61,156 bases of DNA from Nitrosospira multiformis (GCA_017306155.1 JAFKJB010000021.1:1-61156), one strand, 5' to 3'; counted from the stretch's first letter, positions 22,823 to 33,311 are shown. Program-made: numbers and translations. The notes: a model not told the origin generated them from the letters alone.

Positions 22823-25800
22823 TTAGTCTTGGGTATGCTCCGGAACACCACCCGCTTTCGGGTCGGGCCTGATAAGCGACTTTCCCGATAATTTGCGAAG
22901 AGCAACATAAAACACAGGAGTGAGGAACAGTCCAAACAGAGTTACGCCGATCATGCCCGCGAATACGGTAATCCCCGTGGCCGAACGCACTTCCGCACCA
23001 GCCCCTGTTGAGAGTACCAGCGGTACAGAGCCAGCGACAAAGGCAATGGATGTCATGACAATCGGCCGCAGCCGCAGGCGGCAGGCCTCCAGCGCCGCTT
23101 CAACAATCCCCTTGCCCTGGAATTCCAGTTCACGGGCGAATTCGACGATCAGGATCGCATTCTTGCAGGCCAGGCCCATCAGCACGACCAGCCCCACCTG
23201 CACGAATATATTGTTGTCGCCGCCGGTCAGCCACACGCCAAGCAAGGCGGCGCACATGCACACCGGCACGATCAGGATGACTGCAAGCGGCAGCGTCCAG
23301 CTTTCGTACAGTGCGGCGAGCACGAGGAAGGCGAGCATGACGGCAAGCGGAAATATGAGCAGCTTGGCGTTGCTTTGCGTCACCTGTTGATAGCTCAGGT
23401 CCGTCCACTCGAGCATCATGCCGTCCGGCAATATTTCCCCGGCCATTTCCTTTAGCCGGATGATGGCCTGGCCCGAGGATAACTGGTGTGGATCGGAATC
23501 GCCAATCAGGTCAGCAGCGGGATAACCGTTGTAGCGCAGCACGGGGTCGGGACCATAGGTCGGCGTGATCGTCGTCATCGCACTCATGGGTATCATATCG
23601 CCACTCTCATTGCGGACACGCAGTTTCTCAATGTCTTCAATGCGTTGCCGTTTCCCGGCATCGGCCTGGACAAAAACGCGGTAGACGCGTCCGAAAAGGT
23701 TGAAGTCATTCACATAGGCTGAGCCCAGGTAGATTTGCAGCGTATTGAACAGTTCGCTCAGTGACACGCCCTGCGCTTTGGCTTTGGTGCGATCAACCTT
23801 GATTTCGAGCTGGGGAATATTTGCCTGATAAGCACTGACCGGATAAGTGAACCCCGGGGTCTGCGCAATTTTACCCTGGAAGGCTTTGGTCGCATCCTGC
23901 AGTGCCCCATAACCCAGGCCGGCGCGATCCTCCACGTAAAGCGAGTAACCGGAACCATTGCCCAATCCTTCGATCGGCGGCGGCATTAATGCGAAGGTAA
24001 TACCCTCCTCAATGGAAGAGAATTTTTCATTGAGCTCCGCGACGATGGCGCTGGCGCTGCGGCTGCGCTGATCGAACGGCTTGAGGATGACATAGGCGGC
24101 GCTGAAATTAGGCGTGTTGGTAACCTGCAGGGCATTGAGGCCCGCATAGGCTGCCACTTTCTCCACGCCCTCGGTGCCAAGGGCGATATCCACCATCCTG
24201 CGCACGACCTCGTCCGTGCGCGCAAGCGAGGCGCCCTCCGGCAGCTTGGCGCCAGTGAAGAGATAAAGTTTATCCTGTGTTGGGATAAAACCATCCGGCA
24301 CCTTATTAAACAGAAGTGCGGTGCAGGCGAGCAGCATGAGGTAGACGCTGAACACGAGCCCGCGTTTTGTCAGCGCATGCCTGACGGTACGATGATAGTT
24401 TCCGGAGGTGCGCTGGAAGAAGCGGTTGAAGGGACGGAATACCCAGCCGAGCAAACGCTCCATCACGCGCGAGAGCACATCCTTGGGCGTGTCGTGGCTT
24501 TTGAGCAGCATGGCCGCCAATGCGGGCGACAGGGTCAATGAATTGATGGCCGAGATTACTGTGGAAACCGCAATGGTCACTGCGAACTGCTTGTAGAATT
24601 GGCCGGTTACACCCGTCAGGAAGGCCATCGGCACGAATACCGCGCACAGTACCAGCGCAATGGCAATGATAGGGCCCGATACCTCCTTCATCGCCTGATG
24701 AGCGGCGGCAAGCGGCGCCAGCCCTTCCTCGATGTTGCGTTCGACATTCTCGACGACGACAATGGCATCGTCGACGACAATCCCGATCGCCAGCACGAGA
24801 CCAAACAAGGTCAATGTGTTAATCGAAAAACCGAGCAGGTACAGCACGGCAAAGGTGCCCACTATCGACACGGGCACCGCGATCAGGGGGATGATCGACG
24901 CACGCCAGGTCTGCAGGAAAAGTATCACGACAACCACGACGAGCGAAATGGCTTCCAGCAGCGTGTTCTGCACGGCGCGGATCGAATCGCGCACAAAAAC
25001 GGTAGGGTCCCATGTCGGATCGTAGACGATGCCCGGCGGGAAGCGCTTGGATAGCTCATCCATCTTTGCATACACCGAGTTTGCTACCGCCAGGGCATTG
25101 GCGCCCGGCGAGAGGAAGACGCCTACCGTGGCGTTGGTGTTCCTGTTGTTATACGCGCGCACGGTATAGTTGCCGGAGCCGAGCTCCACGCGCGCCACGT
25201 TCGACAGACGCACCACCTCTCCATTCGGGCCGCTCTTCAGGATGATATCCCCGAATTCGGCTTCCGTGCTGAGACGGCCGCGCACATTGATTGAAATAAG
25301 GAAATCCGGTTTGTTGGGCGAAGGCTCGGCACCAAGCTGGCCCGCCGATACCTGCACATTCTGTTCGCGCAGCGCATTGAGCACGTCGCCGCTGGTCAGG
25401 CCGCGCGAGGCCACTTTATCCGGATCGAGCCAGATGCGCATCGCGTAGTCGCCCGAGCCGAACAGCTGCACGTCGCCGATGCCGTGCAGGCGGGATAGCT
25501 CATCCTTGACATGCAGCACCAGGTAGTTGCGCAAATAGAGCGAGTCGTAGCGCCCGTCCGTCGAGAACAGGTTCATGTACATCAACGGCGTCGGGGATTG
25601 CTTTTGCGTCGTCACGCCATATTGCCGCACCGCCTCCGGCAAGCGCGGCAGCGCCTGGCTCACCCGGTTCAGCACGCGCACCGCGGCGATATCCGGATCC
25701 ACGCCGGGCGTGAAGGTGATCACTACCTGCAGGGTGCCGTCGGAACTGGCGACAGACTTCAGGTACATGATGCCTTCAACACCGTTGATGGCTTCCTCCA

Positions 25801-25999
25801 GCGGCACGGCTACCGATTCGGCAATCTCTTTCGGATTGGCGCCCGGGTAGTTGGTACGCACGAGAACGGTGGGCGGGATGACTTCCGGATATTCGCTGTT
25901 CGGCAGCAGGGGGATCGCAATCAGGCCGGCGGCAAAAATCACGATCGACAGCACAGCCGCGAAGATCGGCCGGTCGATAAAGAATCTGGAGAAATCCAC
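22823..25999 (-). CDS. RND multidrug efflux transporter (HAE1 family, MexF-like)
   Basis: A 1058-residue inner-membrane pump. It starts MDFSRFFIDRPIFAAVLSIV, the typical first helix, followed by the YPEVIPPTV and YPGANPKEI segments of the porter domain. TM4 carries the proton-relay aspartates in GIVVDDAIVVVENVERN. The second half repeats the fold, with GLACKNAILIVEFA. Similarity is closest in style to the MexF/OqxB/CmeB branch. It forms a trimer and, with the fusion protein encoded just upstream and an outer-membrane channel (not in this window), exports lipophilic compounds. It lies 21 bases after the fusion-protein gene, in one operon. Confidence 0.95.
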   Translation of the reverse strand: MDFSRFFIDRPIFAAVLSIVIFAAGLIAIPLLPNSEYPEVIPPTVLVRTNYPGANPKEIAESVAVPLEEAINGVEGIMYLKSVASSDGTLQVVITFTPGVDPDIAAVRVLNRVSQALPRLPEAVRQYGVTTQKQSPTPLMYMNLFSTDGRYDSLYLRNYLVLHVKDELSRLHGIGDVQLFGSGDYAMRIWLDPDKVASRGLTSGDVLNALREQNVQVSAGQLGAEPSPNKPDFLISINVRGRLSTEAEFGDIILKSGPNGEVVRLSNVARVELGSGNYTVRAYNNRNTNATVGVFLSPGANALAVANSVYAKMDELSKRFPPGIVYDPTWDPTVFVRDSIRAVQNTLLEAISLVVVVVILFLQTWRASIIPLIAVPVSIVGTFAVLYLLGFSINTLTLFGLVLAIGIVVDDAIVVVENVERNIEEGLAPLAAAHQAMKEVSGPIIAIALVLCAVFVPMAFLTGVTGQFYKQFAVTIAVSTVISAINSLTLSPALAAMLLKSHDTPKDVLSRVMERLLGWVFRPFNRFFQRTSGNYHRTVRHALTKRGLVFSVYLMLLACTALLFNKVPDGFIPTQDKLYLFTGAKLPEGASLARTDEVVRRMVDIALGTEGVEKVAAYAGLNALQVTNTPNFSAAYVILKPFDQRSRSASAIVAELNEKFSSIEEGITFALMPPPIEGLGNGSGYSLYVEDRAGLGYGALQDATKAFQGKIAQTPGFTYPVSAYQANIPQLEIKVDRTKAKAQGVSLSELFNTLQIYLGSAYVNDFNLFGRVYRVFVQADAGKRQRIEDIEKLRVRNESGDMIPMSAMTTITPTYGPDPVLRYNGYPAADLIGDSDPHQLSSGQAIIRLKEMAGEILPDGMMLEWTDLSYQQVTQSNAKLLIFPLAVMLAFLVLAALYESWTLPLAVILIVPVCMCAALLGVWLTGGDNNIFVQVGLVVLMGLACKNAILIVEFARELEFQGKGIVEAALEACRLRLRPIVMTSIAFVAGSVPLVLSTGAGAEVRSATGITVFAGMIGVTLFGLFLTPVFYVALRKLSGKSLIRPDPKAGGVPEHTQD

Positions 26000-26020
26000 T
26001 GAAGTTTGCCTCGCCGCGCC

Positions 26021-27181
26021 TTACAGCGCAGCCATCGGGATTTCATTGGGTTTAACCAGCATACCGGGAAAGTGGATTTTCTGCTGGCCGGCGACGACGA
26101 TTTTGTCGCCAGGCGCAAGGCCGGACTGTATCACGCGCAATCCTTCCGCCATGCGGCCGGGCACGATGTCCTTGCGCTGGACTTTATTATCCTTGTCCAC
26201 TACGTAGACGTACTTGCGGTCCTGATCTATCATCACGGCCTTGTCATCGATCAGCAGAGCATTTTCCTTCCTTCCGCTGACGAATTGCACGCGCACGAAC
26301 AAGCCGGGAGTAAAAATGCGATCGGCATTGGGAAGCACGGCGCGTCCGTGTATGGTGCCAACAGCGGGATTGACCTGGTTGTCGAAGAAGTCGATCGTGC
26401 CTGCATGGGGATAACCTTCCTCGTTGGCCAGGCCGACGCGTACCGAAGTGCCGGCCGGCGCGCCTTCGCCATCGTGCTCCTGTTCGCCGTAGCGCAGATA
26501 GCTGTTCTCGTCGACGTCGAAGTATACGTACATCGGGTCTTGCGACACTATCGTGGTCAGTATGGTTTGGTCGGCAACGGCCATATTGCCGGCGGTTACC
26601 AGAGCGCGGCTCGTTTTCCCAGCAACGGGCGCGCGTACCTCGGTAAATTCCAGCTGGAGCTTCGCATCGGCTACCAACGCCTCGGCAGCATCGATATCCG
26701 CGGTGGTCTGCGTGTGCGTGGTGCGGCGCGTGTCCGACTCTTCGCGGGAGATTGCCTCGGATTCTATCAATAGCCGGGCATTCTTGTCCCGCACGCTTGC
26801 GAGCTGTTCCGCCACGCGTGCACGGTCGAGCTGTGCCCGTGCATTAGCCAGTGCTATCCGATAGGGGCGCTGATCGATGAGGAACATCAGATCGCCCTTC
26901 TTCACCTCCTGGCCTTCCTTGTACGCGACGCGCTGCACATAGCCGCTCACGCGGGCTCGCAGTTCAATGGTATGGATCGCGCTGACACGGCCAGTGTATT
27001 CATCCCATTGTTGCACCGGCTTGAAGACTACCTGGGCGACGCTGACTTCCGGGGCGGGCGGCATCTGCCCGCCGCCCGCCTGCTCGCTGTCGCAACCAGC
27101 CAGCGCCAGCATCCATGCGATGATTACGCCTCGCATAATCGATCGTGTATGGAACATTCTATCCATTTGAGAGTGACACAC
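26021..27181 (-). CDS. RND periplasmic membrane-fusion lipoprotein (MexE-like)
   Basis: 386 residues from the first ATG; the translation probably starts later, at the MFHTRSIM or MRGVIIA methionine, because the signal peptide MRGVIIAWMLALAGC with lipobox LAGC lies at residues 16-30. The family order is clear: barrel-sandwich segment (IELRARVSGYVQRVAYKEGQEVKKGD), coiled-coil hairpin (QLDRARVAEQLASVRDKNA to DAAEALVADAKLQLEF), then beta-barrel (APVAGKTSRALVTAGN). It bridges the inner-membrane RND pump and an outer-membrane channel. No regulator gene is adjacent; a palindrome just upstream may be the operator. Confidence 0.93.
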   Translation of the reverse strand: MCHSQMDRMFHTRSIMRGVIIAWMLALAGCDSEQAGGGQMPPAPEVSVAQVVFKPVQQWDEYTGRVSAIHTIELRARVSGYVQRVAYKEGQEVKKGDLMFLIDQRPYRIALANARAQLDRARVAEQLASVRDKNARLLIESEAISREESDTRRTTHTQTTADIDAAEALVADAKLQLEFTEVRAPVAGKTSRALVTAGNMAVADQTILTTIVSQDPMYVYFDVDENSYLRYGEQEHDGEGAPAGTSVRVGLANEEGYPHAGTIDFFDNQVNPAVGTIHGRAVLPNADRIFTPGLFVRVQFVSGRKENALLIDDKAVMIDQDRKYVYVVDKDNKVQRKDIVPGRMAEGLRVIQSGLAPGDKIVVAGQQKIHFPGMLVKPNEIPMAAL

Positions 27182-27201
27182 GCTAAAACGACCAAGATAG
27201 A

Positions 27202-27219
27202 TGGCTGACTCATCAGCCA
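27202..27219. promoter_or_regulatory. Palindrome TGGCTGA-CTCA-TCAGCCA upstream of the efflux operon
   Basis: A perfect 7-base inverted repeat with a 4-base centre, 21 bases upstream of the fusion-protein frame. Its position and symmetry suit a TetR- or MarR-type operator. This is inference from symmetry only. Confidence 0.4.
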
Positions 27220-27350
27220 GTTGATCAGCTCAAACTCTCATCTCATCATCAGAAAATAAAAAAGGAGGTTTCGCACATGCAAAAACTCCCTTTGATCCCG
27301 TTCTTGATCGCTGAAAGGAGAACTGAAACAAATGATTTCAACACAGAATA

Positions 27351-27610
27351 CTACTTGCTGCTGATCACCTGAATACTTGCAGCGCTCAGCAGCTCCAGCT
27401 CTTCTGCTTTGCTGATGCGGTTTGTTGTCCTATAAAGTCCCGCAAGATTGTCCAGCCCGATTGGTACGTCAGGATGATGCAGACCGAGGGATTTCTCCAT
27501 AATCTTTAGCGAACACCCGTAGTATAGCTCAGCTTGCATGTACCGGCCCTGACTGGCATACAGTACCGCGAATTGTTTAGACTGATAGCCCATCGAGGTG
27601 ATCAGGGCCA
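27351..27610 (-). pseudogene. Tetratricopeptide-repeat protein, C-terminal remnant
   Basis: The frame reads FAVLYASQGRYMQAELYYGC, then SLKIMEKSLGLHHPDVPIGLDNLAGLYRTTNRISKAEEL. These are one and a half kinesin-light-chain-type TPR units (LAxLYxxxGRYxxAExxYxxSLxIxExxLGxxHPDV). The frame is open to 27689, but the part before 27610 is not TPR-like and overlaps the next gene on the opposite strand. It is therefore a broken tail of a larger TPR protein, of the kind often fused to NB-ARC or CHAT domains. Confidence 0.55.
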
Positions 27611-28794
27611 AGAGCTTTCTCCCTGATCTCTGGGTGTTTAGCCCCACGCCAACACAACGTGGGACTAAACATCTAAGGAAAACCATCAAGTACCAATTGC
27701 CTCAATCTAAGGTATTCTTCGAAATTCGAGGACTCTGTAACTGGATTTTGGAAGGCGAGAGCACCTTGAATAAGGCAGAGATTTTTCATGATGGCGTGTG
27801 GGTAATAAAAAAGCTGCGAGCCGCCATTCCAGAAGATCCATTCGAAGTCCTGGTGGATGGCAGACCAATGGGGACCGCCAGGCTTTTATCCTTTGCGAAG
27901 CGCATATCCAATTCAAGCCGTTTCCCCCAGGTTTTTGTTCTCTACTCTTCCGGTTATCTGCGGCTCAAGGCCGGAGCTGATCCTGCACCGCCGCTGCCGT
28001 TCGGTCAGAGCCTGGTCCTCGGCCCGGCAATCTCCGGAACATCCGCTTCATGTCCAAAAAAGACCTTGTTCTTTCATCCCCAGTTGGAGCGCGTTGCCAT
28101 CGACACCTCCCAGCTCGATCAGAATGGCACGGGCAGGTTGCTGATCAGGATTGTGGCCTCCCGCGCAAATCGTTCACTCAAGAGCGGCAGGACCAATCAG
28201 ATCATGGAGCTCGCCTGGCTCTTGACCCTGGAAGAGCCGCATGACCTCGCTACCACGCTCCATGTGGCAGGAACGTTTGAATTCACGGAGGACGTGATAC
28301 CGGATCCCATACAGACCAAAATGTTCGAGTCGGTGCGGCTCCTTCAGATTTCCACCATGTTTATTGATGATGCCCGGCATGATGTGGATGCGCTTCGTTT
28401 GCACGCTGAAAACGATGTCGTGACATTATTCTACGATTCTTCATTGGCAAATCTTCTGCTGCCAGTCACGCCTCGCTCACTGAATCCCGCAATGCCGGTG
28501 TTCGACTCCATTCACTCAGATAGTGCCGGGCGACCAAACGGAAATACGCCGAGCTACGGGATCAGGATAAATTCAACCACAGGGCTGACAACAGGTCCCA
28601 TAATGGTTCGGGCATTTTTCAACAGCAGCCAAAGTCTGCGTCATGACAACATGGGGCTCTGGGCCTTTCAGAAAGGGCCGGCTTTGATAAAAAAAGGAAC
28701 AACCGGAAGCATCGACTACACTGTTATCGCAGGTATAAATCCTCATTCCCTTGGAATATTTGAAGCCGCAAGCGAAACACAATTACCTCGTTAA
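27598..28794 (+). CDS. Unrecognised protein of about 398 residues
   Basis: A long open frame with good codon character, but I do not recognise the family. There is no signal peptide or membrane helix. The sequence looks beta-rich (LLIRIVASRANRSLKSG, TTLHVAGTFEFTEDV, GPIMVRAFFNS) with scattered Cys. The given start is a GTG at 27598 overlapping the TPR remnant; internal starts are possible since the first 35 residues look atypical. It is flanked by the TPR remnant and a DUF3460 gene, with no operon partner. The role is unknown. Confidence 0.55.
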   Translation: MIRAKSFLPDLWVFSPTPTQRGTKHLRKTIKYQLPQSKVFFEIRGLCNWILEGESTLNKAEIFHDGVWVIKKLRAAIPEDPFEVLVDGRPMGTARLLSFAKRISNSSRFPQVFVLYSSGYLRLKAGADPAPPLPFGQSLVLGPAISGTSASCPKKTLFFHPQLERVAIDTSQLDQNGTGRLLIRIVASRANRSLKSGRTNQIMELAWLLTLEEPHDLATTLHVAGTFEFTEDVIPDPIQTKMFESVRLLQISTMFIDDARHDVDALRLHAENDVVTLFYDSSLANLLLPVTPRSLNPAMPVFDSIHSDSAGRPNGNTPSYGIRINSTTGLTTGPIMVRAFFNSSQSLRHDNMGLWAFQKGPALIKKGTTGSIDYTVIAGINPHSLGIFEAASETQLPR

Positions 28795-29080
28795 CAGCAC
28801 TTTCCCACCCTCCTCCAAGCCTGGCTTCCTGGCATTCCCTGAAAAATTCCTGATAAGACATTATTGATTGCCCTGTTCATCAATCAAGCAACGCCCCTGG
28901 TTTGTTCTTTGCCCCGAAGGCTCCAATTTCGCGCATTTGATCTCCATAAGCTGTACTATACATCCAGCTTATTATGGGCTAATGGTTCGATCAATAAAAC
29001 GATCTGCCTTATGATGCGAAATAGCAGGATTTGTGGTAAAGTTTTCAGGCAGTTATAAGTGGAAAACGTAAGGAAGGATC

Positions 29081-29269
29081 ATGGCGAAATTTTACGAATC
29101 CGATCACACCCGGTTCATGCGTGAACTGTTCGAGAAAAATCCGAAATTGCCGGAGGACCAGAGGGAGGCGCGCGCAATCTGGTGGGACAAAAAGCTGGAC
29201 GCGGAAGAGCGCCGGCGTTTCAAGGAATCCGCAGTGCCGCAAAAGGCTTACGTCTATTTCGGAAAATAG
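29081..29269 (+). CDS. DUF3460 family protein
   Basis: A 62-residue protein that matches DUF3460 throughout: [20 protein letters not shown], then [17 protein letters not shown] and [12 protein letters not shown]. This small family is restricted largely to betaproteobacteria and supports that assignment for the window. An AAGGA ribosome binding site precedes the ATG. Function is unknown; the protein is soluble and charged. Confidence 0.88.
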   Translation: MAKFYESDHTRFMRELFEKNPKLPEDQREARAIWWDKKLDAEERRRFKESAVPQKAYVYFGK

Positions 29270-29365
29270 GCATACCGCCTGGGAGTCCGGAAGCTTTTTC
29301 GGGCATTACCACCCCGGTCCGGGAATTCTCCAGCGCGGCGGAAGTGACCGAAAGCGGCTGAAACC

Positions 29366-30568
29366 TTACAGGGCTTCAAACACCCCTGCTGCACCCATCC
29401 CGGTGCCCACGCACATGGTCACCATGCCATACTTCTGGTGGTGTCGGCGCAAGCCATGCAACAGTGTGGCAACGCGAATGGCGCCGGTGGCCCCCAATGG
29501 ATGGCCAAGCGCAATGGCTCCACCGAGTGGATTGACCTTCTCCCGGTCCAATCCGAGATCATTGATGACCGCAAGGCTTTGCGCGGCAAAAGCCTCGTTC
29601 AGCTCGATCCAGTCGAGGTCGTCCTGTTTCAAGCCCACCTGCTTTAACACCCTTGGTATTGCCTTCACCGGACCGATGCCCATGATTTCCGGCGGTACGC
29701 CCGCTACCGAATAGCCGAGAAAACGTCCTATCGGTGTCAGGTTGAACCGCTTCAATGCGCCTTCGCTTGCCAGCACCACCGCGCCTGCGCCATCGGACAT
29801 CTGCGAACTGTTGCCCGCTGTCACCGTACCATGGGCTGCAAACACCGGCTTGAGCCTGGAAAGAACTTCCGGGTTCGTGCCCGGGCGCGGACCTTCATCC
29901 GTATCCCGAACGACTGTTACATCGCGTATTTCATTGGAAGCAAGATCGGGCCGCTTTTCCACTACAGTATAGGGTGCGATTTCCTGCTCGAATTCCCCCG
30001 TCTCGATTGCTTTCAGGGCTCTTGTGTGACTGGTTGTCGCGAACTCGTCCTGCGCTTCACGGCTGATCTGCCACCGCTGCGCGACTTTTTCCCCGGTAAT
30101 CCCCATGCCATAGGCGATCGCCACATTTTCATCGCGCAGGAATATGGCCGGGTCCAAAGCCGGCTTGTTGCCTGACATCGGCACCATGCTCATGCTTTCG
30201 GTGCCGGCTGCTATGATCACATCGGCTTCTCCCAGCCGGATACGGTCGGCAGCAAGCGCCACGGTCTGCAATCCCGATGCGCAGAAACGGTTCACTGTCA
30301 TGCCGGGCACGCTGTTCGGCAACCCTGCCAGCAGAAGCGAGATGCGCGCGACGTTCAATCCCTGCTCCGCCTCCGGCATGGCGCAACCTGCTATCACATC
30401 ATCGATGGCAGCAGGATCGAGACCTTCACACTGATTGACGGCAGTCTTCAATACATGGGCGAGCATGTCGTCGGGGCGCACGGTCTTGAACATTCCGCGC
30501 GGCGCCTTCCCTACCGGTGTGCGGATGGCAGATACGATGTAAGCTTCCCCGGTTTGCTTCGTTGTCAT
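29366..30568 (-). CDS. fadA: Acetyl-CoA acyltransferase (3-ketoacyl-CoA thiolase)
   Basis: A 400-residue thiolase. The nucleophile is Cys96 in [12 protein letters not shown]; the general acid/base residues are His356 (LGHPLGATG) and Cys386 ([11 protein letters not shown]). It cleaves 3-ketoacyl-CoA with CoA to acetyl-CoA and a shortened acyl-CoA. It is the last gene of the beta-oxidation block and follows the fused dehydrogenase/hydratase gene by about 160 bases. Degradative thiolase rather than biosynthetic acetoacetyl-CoA thiolase is inferred from that context. Confidence 0.93.
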   Translation of the reverse strand: MTTKQTGEAYIVSAIRTPVGKAPRGMFKTVRPDDMLAHVLKTAVNQCEGLDPAAIDDVIAGCAMPEAEQGLNVARISLLLAGLPNSVPGMTVNRFCASGLQTVALAADRIRLGEADVIIAAGTESMSMVPMSGNKPALDPAIFLRDENVAIAYGMGITGEKVAQRWQISREAQDEFATTSHTRALKAIETGEFEQEIAPYTVVEKRPDLASNEIRDVTVVRDTDEGPRPGTNPEVLSRLKPVFAAHGTVTAGNSSQMSDGAGAVVLASEGALKRFNLTPIGRFLGYSVAGVPPEIMGIGPVKAIPRVLKQVGLKQDDLDWIELNEAFAAQSLAVINDLGLDREKVNPLGGAIALGHPLGATGAIRVATLLHGLRRHHQKYGMVTMCVGTGMGAAGVFEAL

Positions 30569-30731
30569 GATGAATTTCCTTTACGCTGATTCACAATAAA
30601 AACGGTGATGGCTTTGACCGTCTTCGGCTTCCCTGCCGCACTCATTGAAAACTGCTTTCGCTGCCTTTTTCGTTCTTATCTGCGCTTGTTCTTCCTCATC
30701 AGCGGTAAGTCGCCAAATCGCCCGGCTTTTC

Positions 30732-33296
30732 TCAGTTCCTGAGAGGTTTTCCCGTTTTCAAGGTATGCTCGATGCGTGCCTGGGTCTTTTCGGTTGCCAG
30801 CAGTTCGATAAAGGCATCCCGCTCGAGTTCCAGAAACCATTCCTCATCTACCAGGCTTCCGGGTGTGAGTTCTCCGCCGCACATCACAGAGGCAATCTTG
30901 GTGCTGACCAGAAAGTCATGATCCGAGATAAAGTTGCCTTCGTGCATGTTGACCAGCATGCCTTTGATGTTCGCGATGCCGGTGGCGCCGGCAACGGGAA
31001 TACGGCGCGCTCTCAGCGGAGGACGATAGCCCGCGTCCGCCATTGCCACCGCTAGTGCCCTGGCAACATAAAGTAGTTCAAACCGGTTCATCACGATTTC
31101 GTCGGCACGTCGCAGATACCCGAGTTCTTTGGCTTCCTCCGCACTTTTCGACACTTGCGCCGTTGCCACGCTTTGGAAGTAGTTTTTCAGTATGGGAAAA
31201 GGATCGCCGTCTGTCGCCTTCTGCGCTGCGCGCAGCGCCAGCTCCTTGCAGCCTCCTCCTGCCGGCAGCAATCCCACGCCCGCTTCCACCAGTCCGATAT
31301 AACTCTCCAGGGTAGCAACCGCACGATCACAGTGCATGACGAATTCGCAACCCCCTCCCAGCGCAAGCCCATCCACTGCCGCTACCGTGGGAATCATCGA
31401 ATAGCGCAACGCCTGTGAAGTCTGCTGGAATTGCGCAATCATGGCTTCTACTTCCGCCAGCTTTCCTGCCATCAGGGCATCCGCAAGATTGAGCTTGCGC
31501 GCGGCTTTGAGTACGGCGGATTGGGCCGTTTTCTTGAATTTCTTCGCCAGTACGTTGAGGGCTGAAGGGGGCTCTTCGTTCTTGAAGCGCTCGGTTGCCT
31601 TTTTAAGGTTGGCGCCGACAGAAAAGGGAGGCTCGGTCTGCCAGATTATCAGGGCGCGCCAATTACGCTCGGCTTCATCTATCGCCTGTTGAATTCCATC
31701 CAGCACGTCACTGCCGATAGTGTGCATCCTGCTCTTGAAGCTGAGTATGGCAATGCCGTCATCGCCCTTTTCCGTTCGGCCACCCGCATCAGCCTTTTCC
31801 GGCATGCACCACATCCGCACCGCCGGGGTTTCAAATAGGGTCTGGCCATACTGCGGCTCTTCGCTCAGCAACCGGTCGGGGAACAGTTGCCGCCGGTATA
31901 CCGGCAGCGAGGAGCGTGGCCGAAAGCTCTTGCTGGAAGGCGCATAAGAACCGGGCTTCCTGTGTACGCCCTGTATGTCCGCGTTGACTGCCTGTGCCGG
32001 GCTTTGCCCTAATTCGTGCACCCACTCCGGCAACGCAGCATTGCTCATACTTTTTCCAGCCGCGATATCTTCGCTGATCCATCCGCTGATCTCGCCCCAT
32101 CCGGCAGCCTGCCAGGTTTCAAACGGGCCCTGCGTCCAGCCGAAGCCCCAGCGCATGGCAAGATCGAGGTCACGGGCATTGTCCGCTATTTCCCCGAGAT
32201 GCACCGCGCAGTAATGAAACAGATCGCGAAACACCGCCCACAGGAACTGGGCTTGCGGATGAGGGCTGGCGCGCAGCGCACCCAGTTTGCCGGCAGGACT
32301 TTTGTCCTTGAGCAGTTCCGCTATGTCATCGGCCGCTTTGCCTGCCGAGGATACATATTCGTTGCGCGCAATATCCAGCACGTGGATGTCCTTGCCTGTT
32401 TTCTGGTACACCCCGCGCTTTGTCTTCTGACCGAGCGCGCCTTTGTCTATCAGGGCTTGCAACCAGGGTGGCACTGCATAGTATTCTTGCCAGGGGTCGT
32501 CTGGCAGCATTTCGCGCATGGTGTTGATCACATGGGCGAGAATATCCAGTCCTACCAGGTCGGCCGTGCGGAAAGTCGCGCTTTTCGGGCGGCCAATGAG
32601 AGGACCGGTCAGAGCATCCACGATGTCGAATCCAAGTCCGGACTCGCTTGCATGGTGCATGGTGGCGAGCATGGAAAATACGCCAATCCGGTTGGCGATA
32701 AAATTGGGCGTATCTTTCGCGCGGATGACACCCTTGCCCAGGTAAGTAACCAGGAAGGCTTCCAGGTCATCGAGCATGGCGCTATCGCTGGCTGTACAGG
32801 GAATCAATTCCACCAGGTGCATGTAGCGCGGCGGATTGAAAAAATGGATACCGCAGAAACGGTGGCGCAGAGTTTCCGGGAACACCTGCGCCAATTGATT
32901 GATGGATAGCCCCGACGTGTTGCTGGCAAAAATTGTGCGCTCCCCCAGATGCGGCGCTATTTTTGCGTACAACCCCGTTTTCAGATCCATGCGTTCCGCA
33001 ATCGCTTCGATTACAAGATCGCACTCCCCGAGCAGTTCAAGATTCTGGCCGTAGTTTGCAGGCTGTATGAATGTCGCCCTGGCTGGGCTCGACAGTGGAT
33101 GGGGGTCCTGCTTTTTAAGATTTTCGATTGCCTTGACGACATTCGCATTGGGATCCTCTCCGGCGGAAAGCTCGAACAGGAGAGTTTCGACATTCGCATT
33201 GATCAGATGCGCCGCAATCTGCGCTCCCATGACTCCTGCGCCGAGAATCGCGGCCTTGCGCACGGTAAATTCAGAATTATTCACTTTTGCCTCCAA
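30732..33296 (-). CDS. fadB: 3-hydroxyacyl-CoA dehydrogenase / enoyl-CoA hydratase fusion
   Basis: An 854-residue bifunctional enzyme. The NAD-binding fold is at the N-terminus (KAAILGAGVMGAQIAAHLI, residues 14-32) with the dehydrogenase catalytic region GIHFFNPPRYMHLVELIPC. The crotonase domain lies in the C-terminal third (LGGGCEFVMHCDRAVA, VGLLPAGGGCKELA). This order is the reverse of E. coli FadB and is usual for the betaproteobacterial and other single-chain enzymes of this type. It hydrates enoyl-CoA and oxidises the 3-hydroxyacyl-CoA with NAD+. A lone gene pair with the thiolase follows the classic fadBA logic. Confidence 0.93.
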   Translation of the reverse strand: MEAKVNNSEFTVRKAAILGAGVMGAQIAAHLINANVETLLFELSAGEDPNANVVKAIENLKKQDPHPLSSPARATFIQPANYGQNLELLGECDLVIEAIAERMDLKTGLYAKIAPHLGERTIFASNTSGLSINQLAQVFPETLRHRFCGIHFFNPPRYMHLVELIPCTASDSAMLDDLEAFLVTYLGKGVIRAKDTPNFIANRIGVFSMLATMHHASESGLGFDIVDALTGPLIGRPKSATFRTADLVGLDILAHVINTMREMLPDDPWQEYYAVPPWLQALIDKGALGQKTKRGVYQKTGKDIHVLDIARNEYVSSAGKAADDIAELLKDKSPAGKLGALRASPHPQAQFLWAVFRDLFHYCAVHLGEIADNARDLDLAMRWGFGWTQGPFETWQAAGWGEISGWISEDIAAGKSMSNAALPEWVHELGQSPAQAVNADIQGVHRKPGSYAPSSKSFRPRSSLPVYRRQLFPDRLLSEEPQYGQTLFETPAVRMWCMPEKADAGGRTEKGDDGIAILSFKSRMHTIGSDVLDGIQQAIDEAERNWRALIIWQTEPPFSVGANLKKATERFKNEEPPSALNVLAKKFKKTAQSAVLKAARKLNLADALMAGKLAEVEAMIAQFQQTSQALRYSMIPTVAAVDGLALGGGCEFVMHCDRAVATLESYIGLVEAGVGLLPAGGGCKELALRAAQKATDGDPFPILKNYFQSVATAQVSKSAEEAKELGYLRRADEIVMNRFELLYVARALAVAMADAGYRPPLRARRIPVAGATGIANIKGMLVNMHEGNFISDHDFLVSTKIASVMCGGELTPGSLVDEEWFLELERDAFIELLATEKTQARIEHTLKTGKPLRN

Positions 33297-33311
33297 TACG
33301 ATCTGTCCCCA

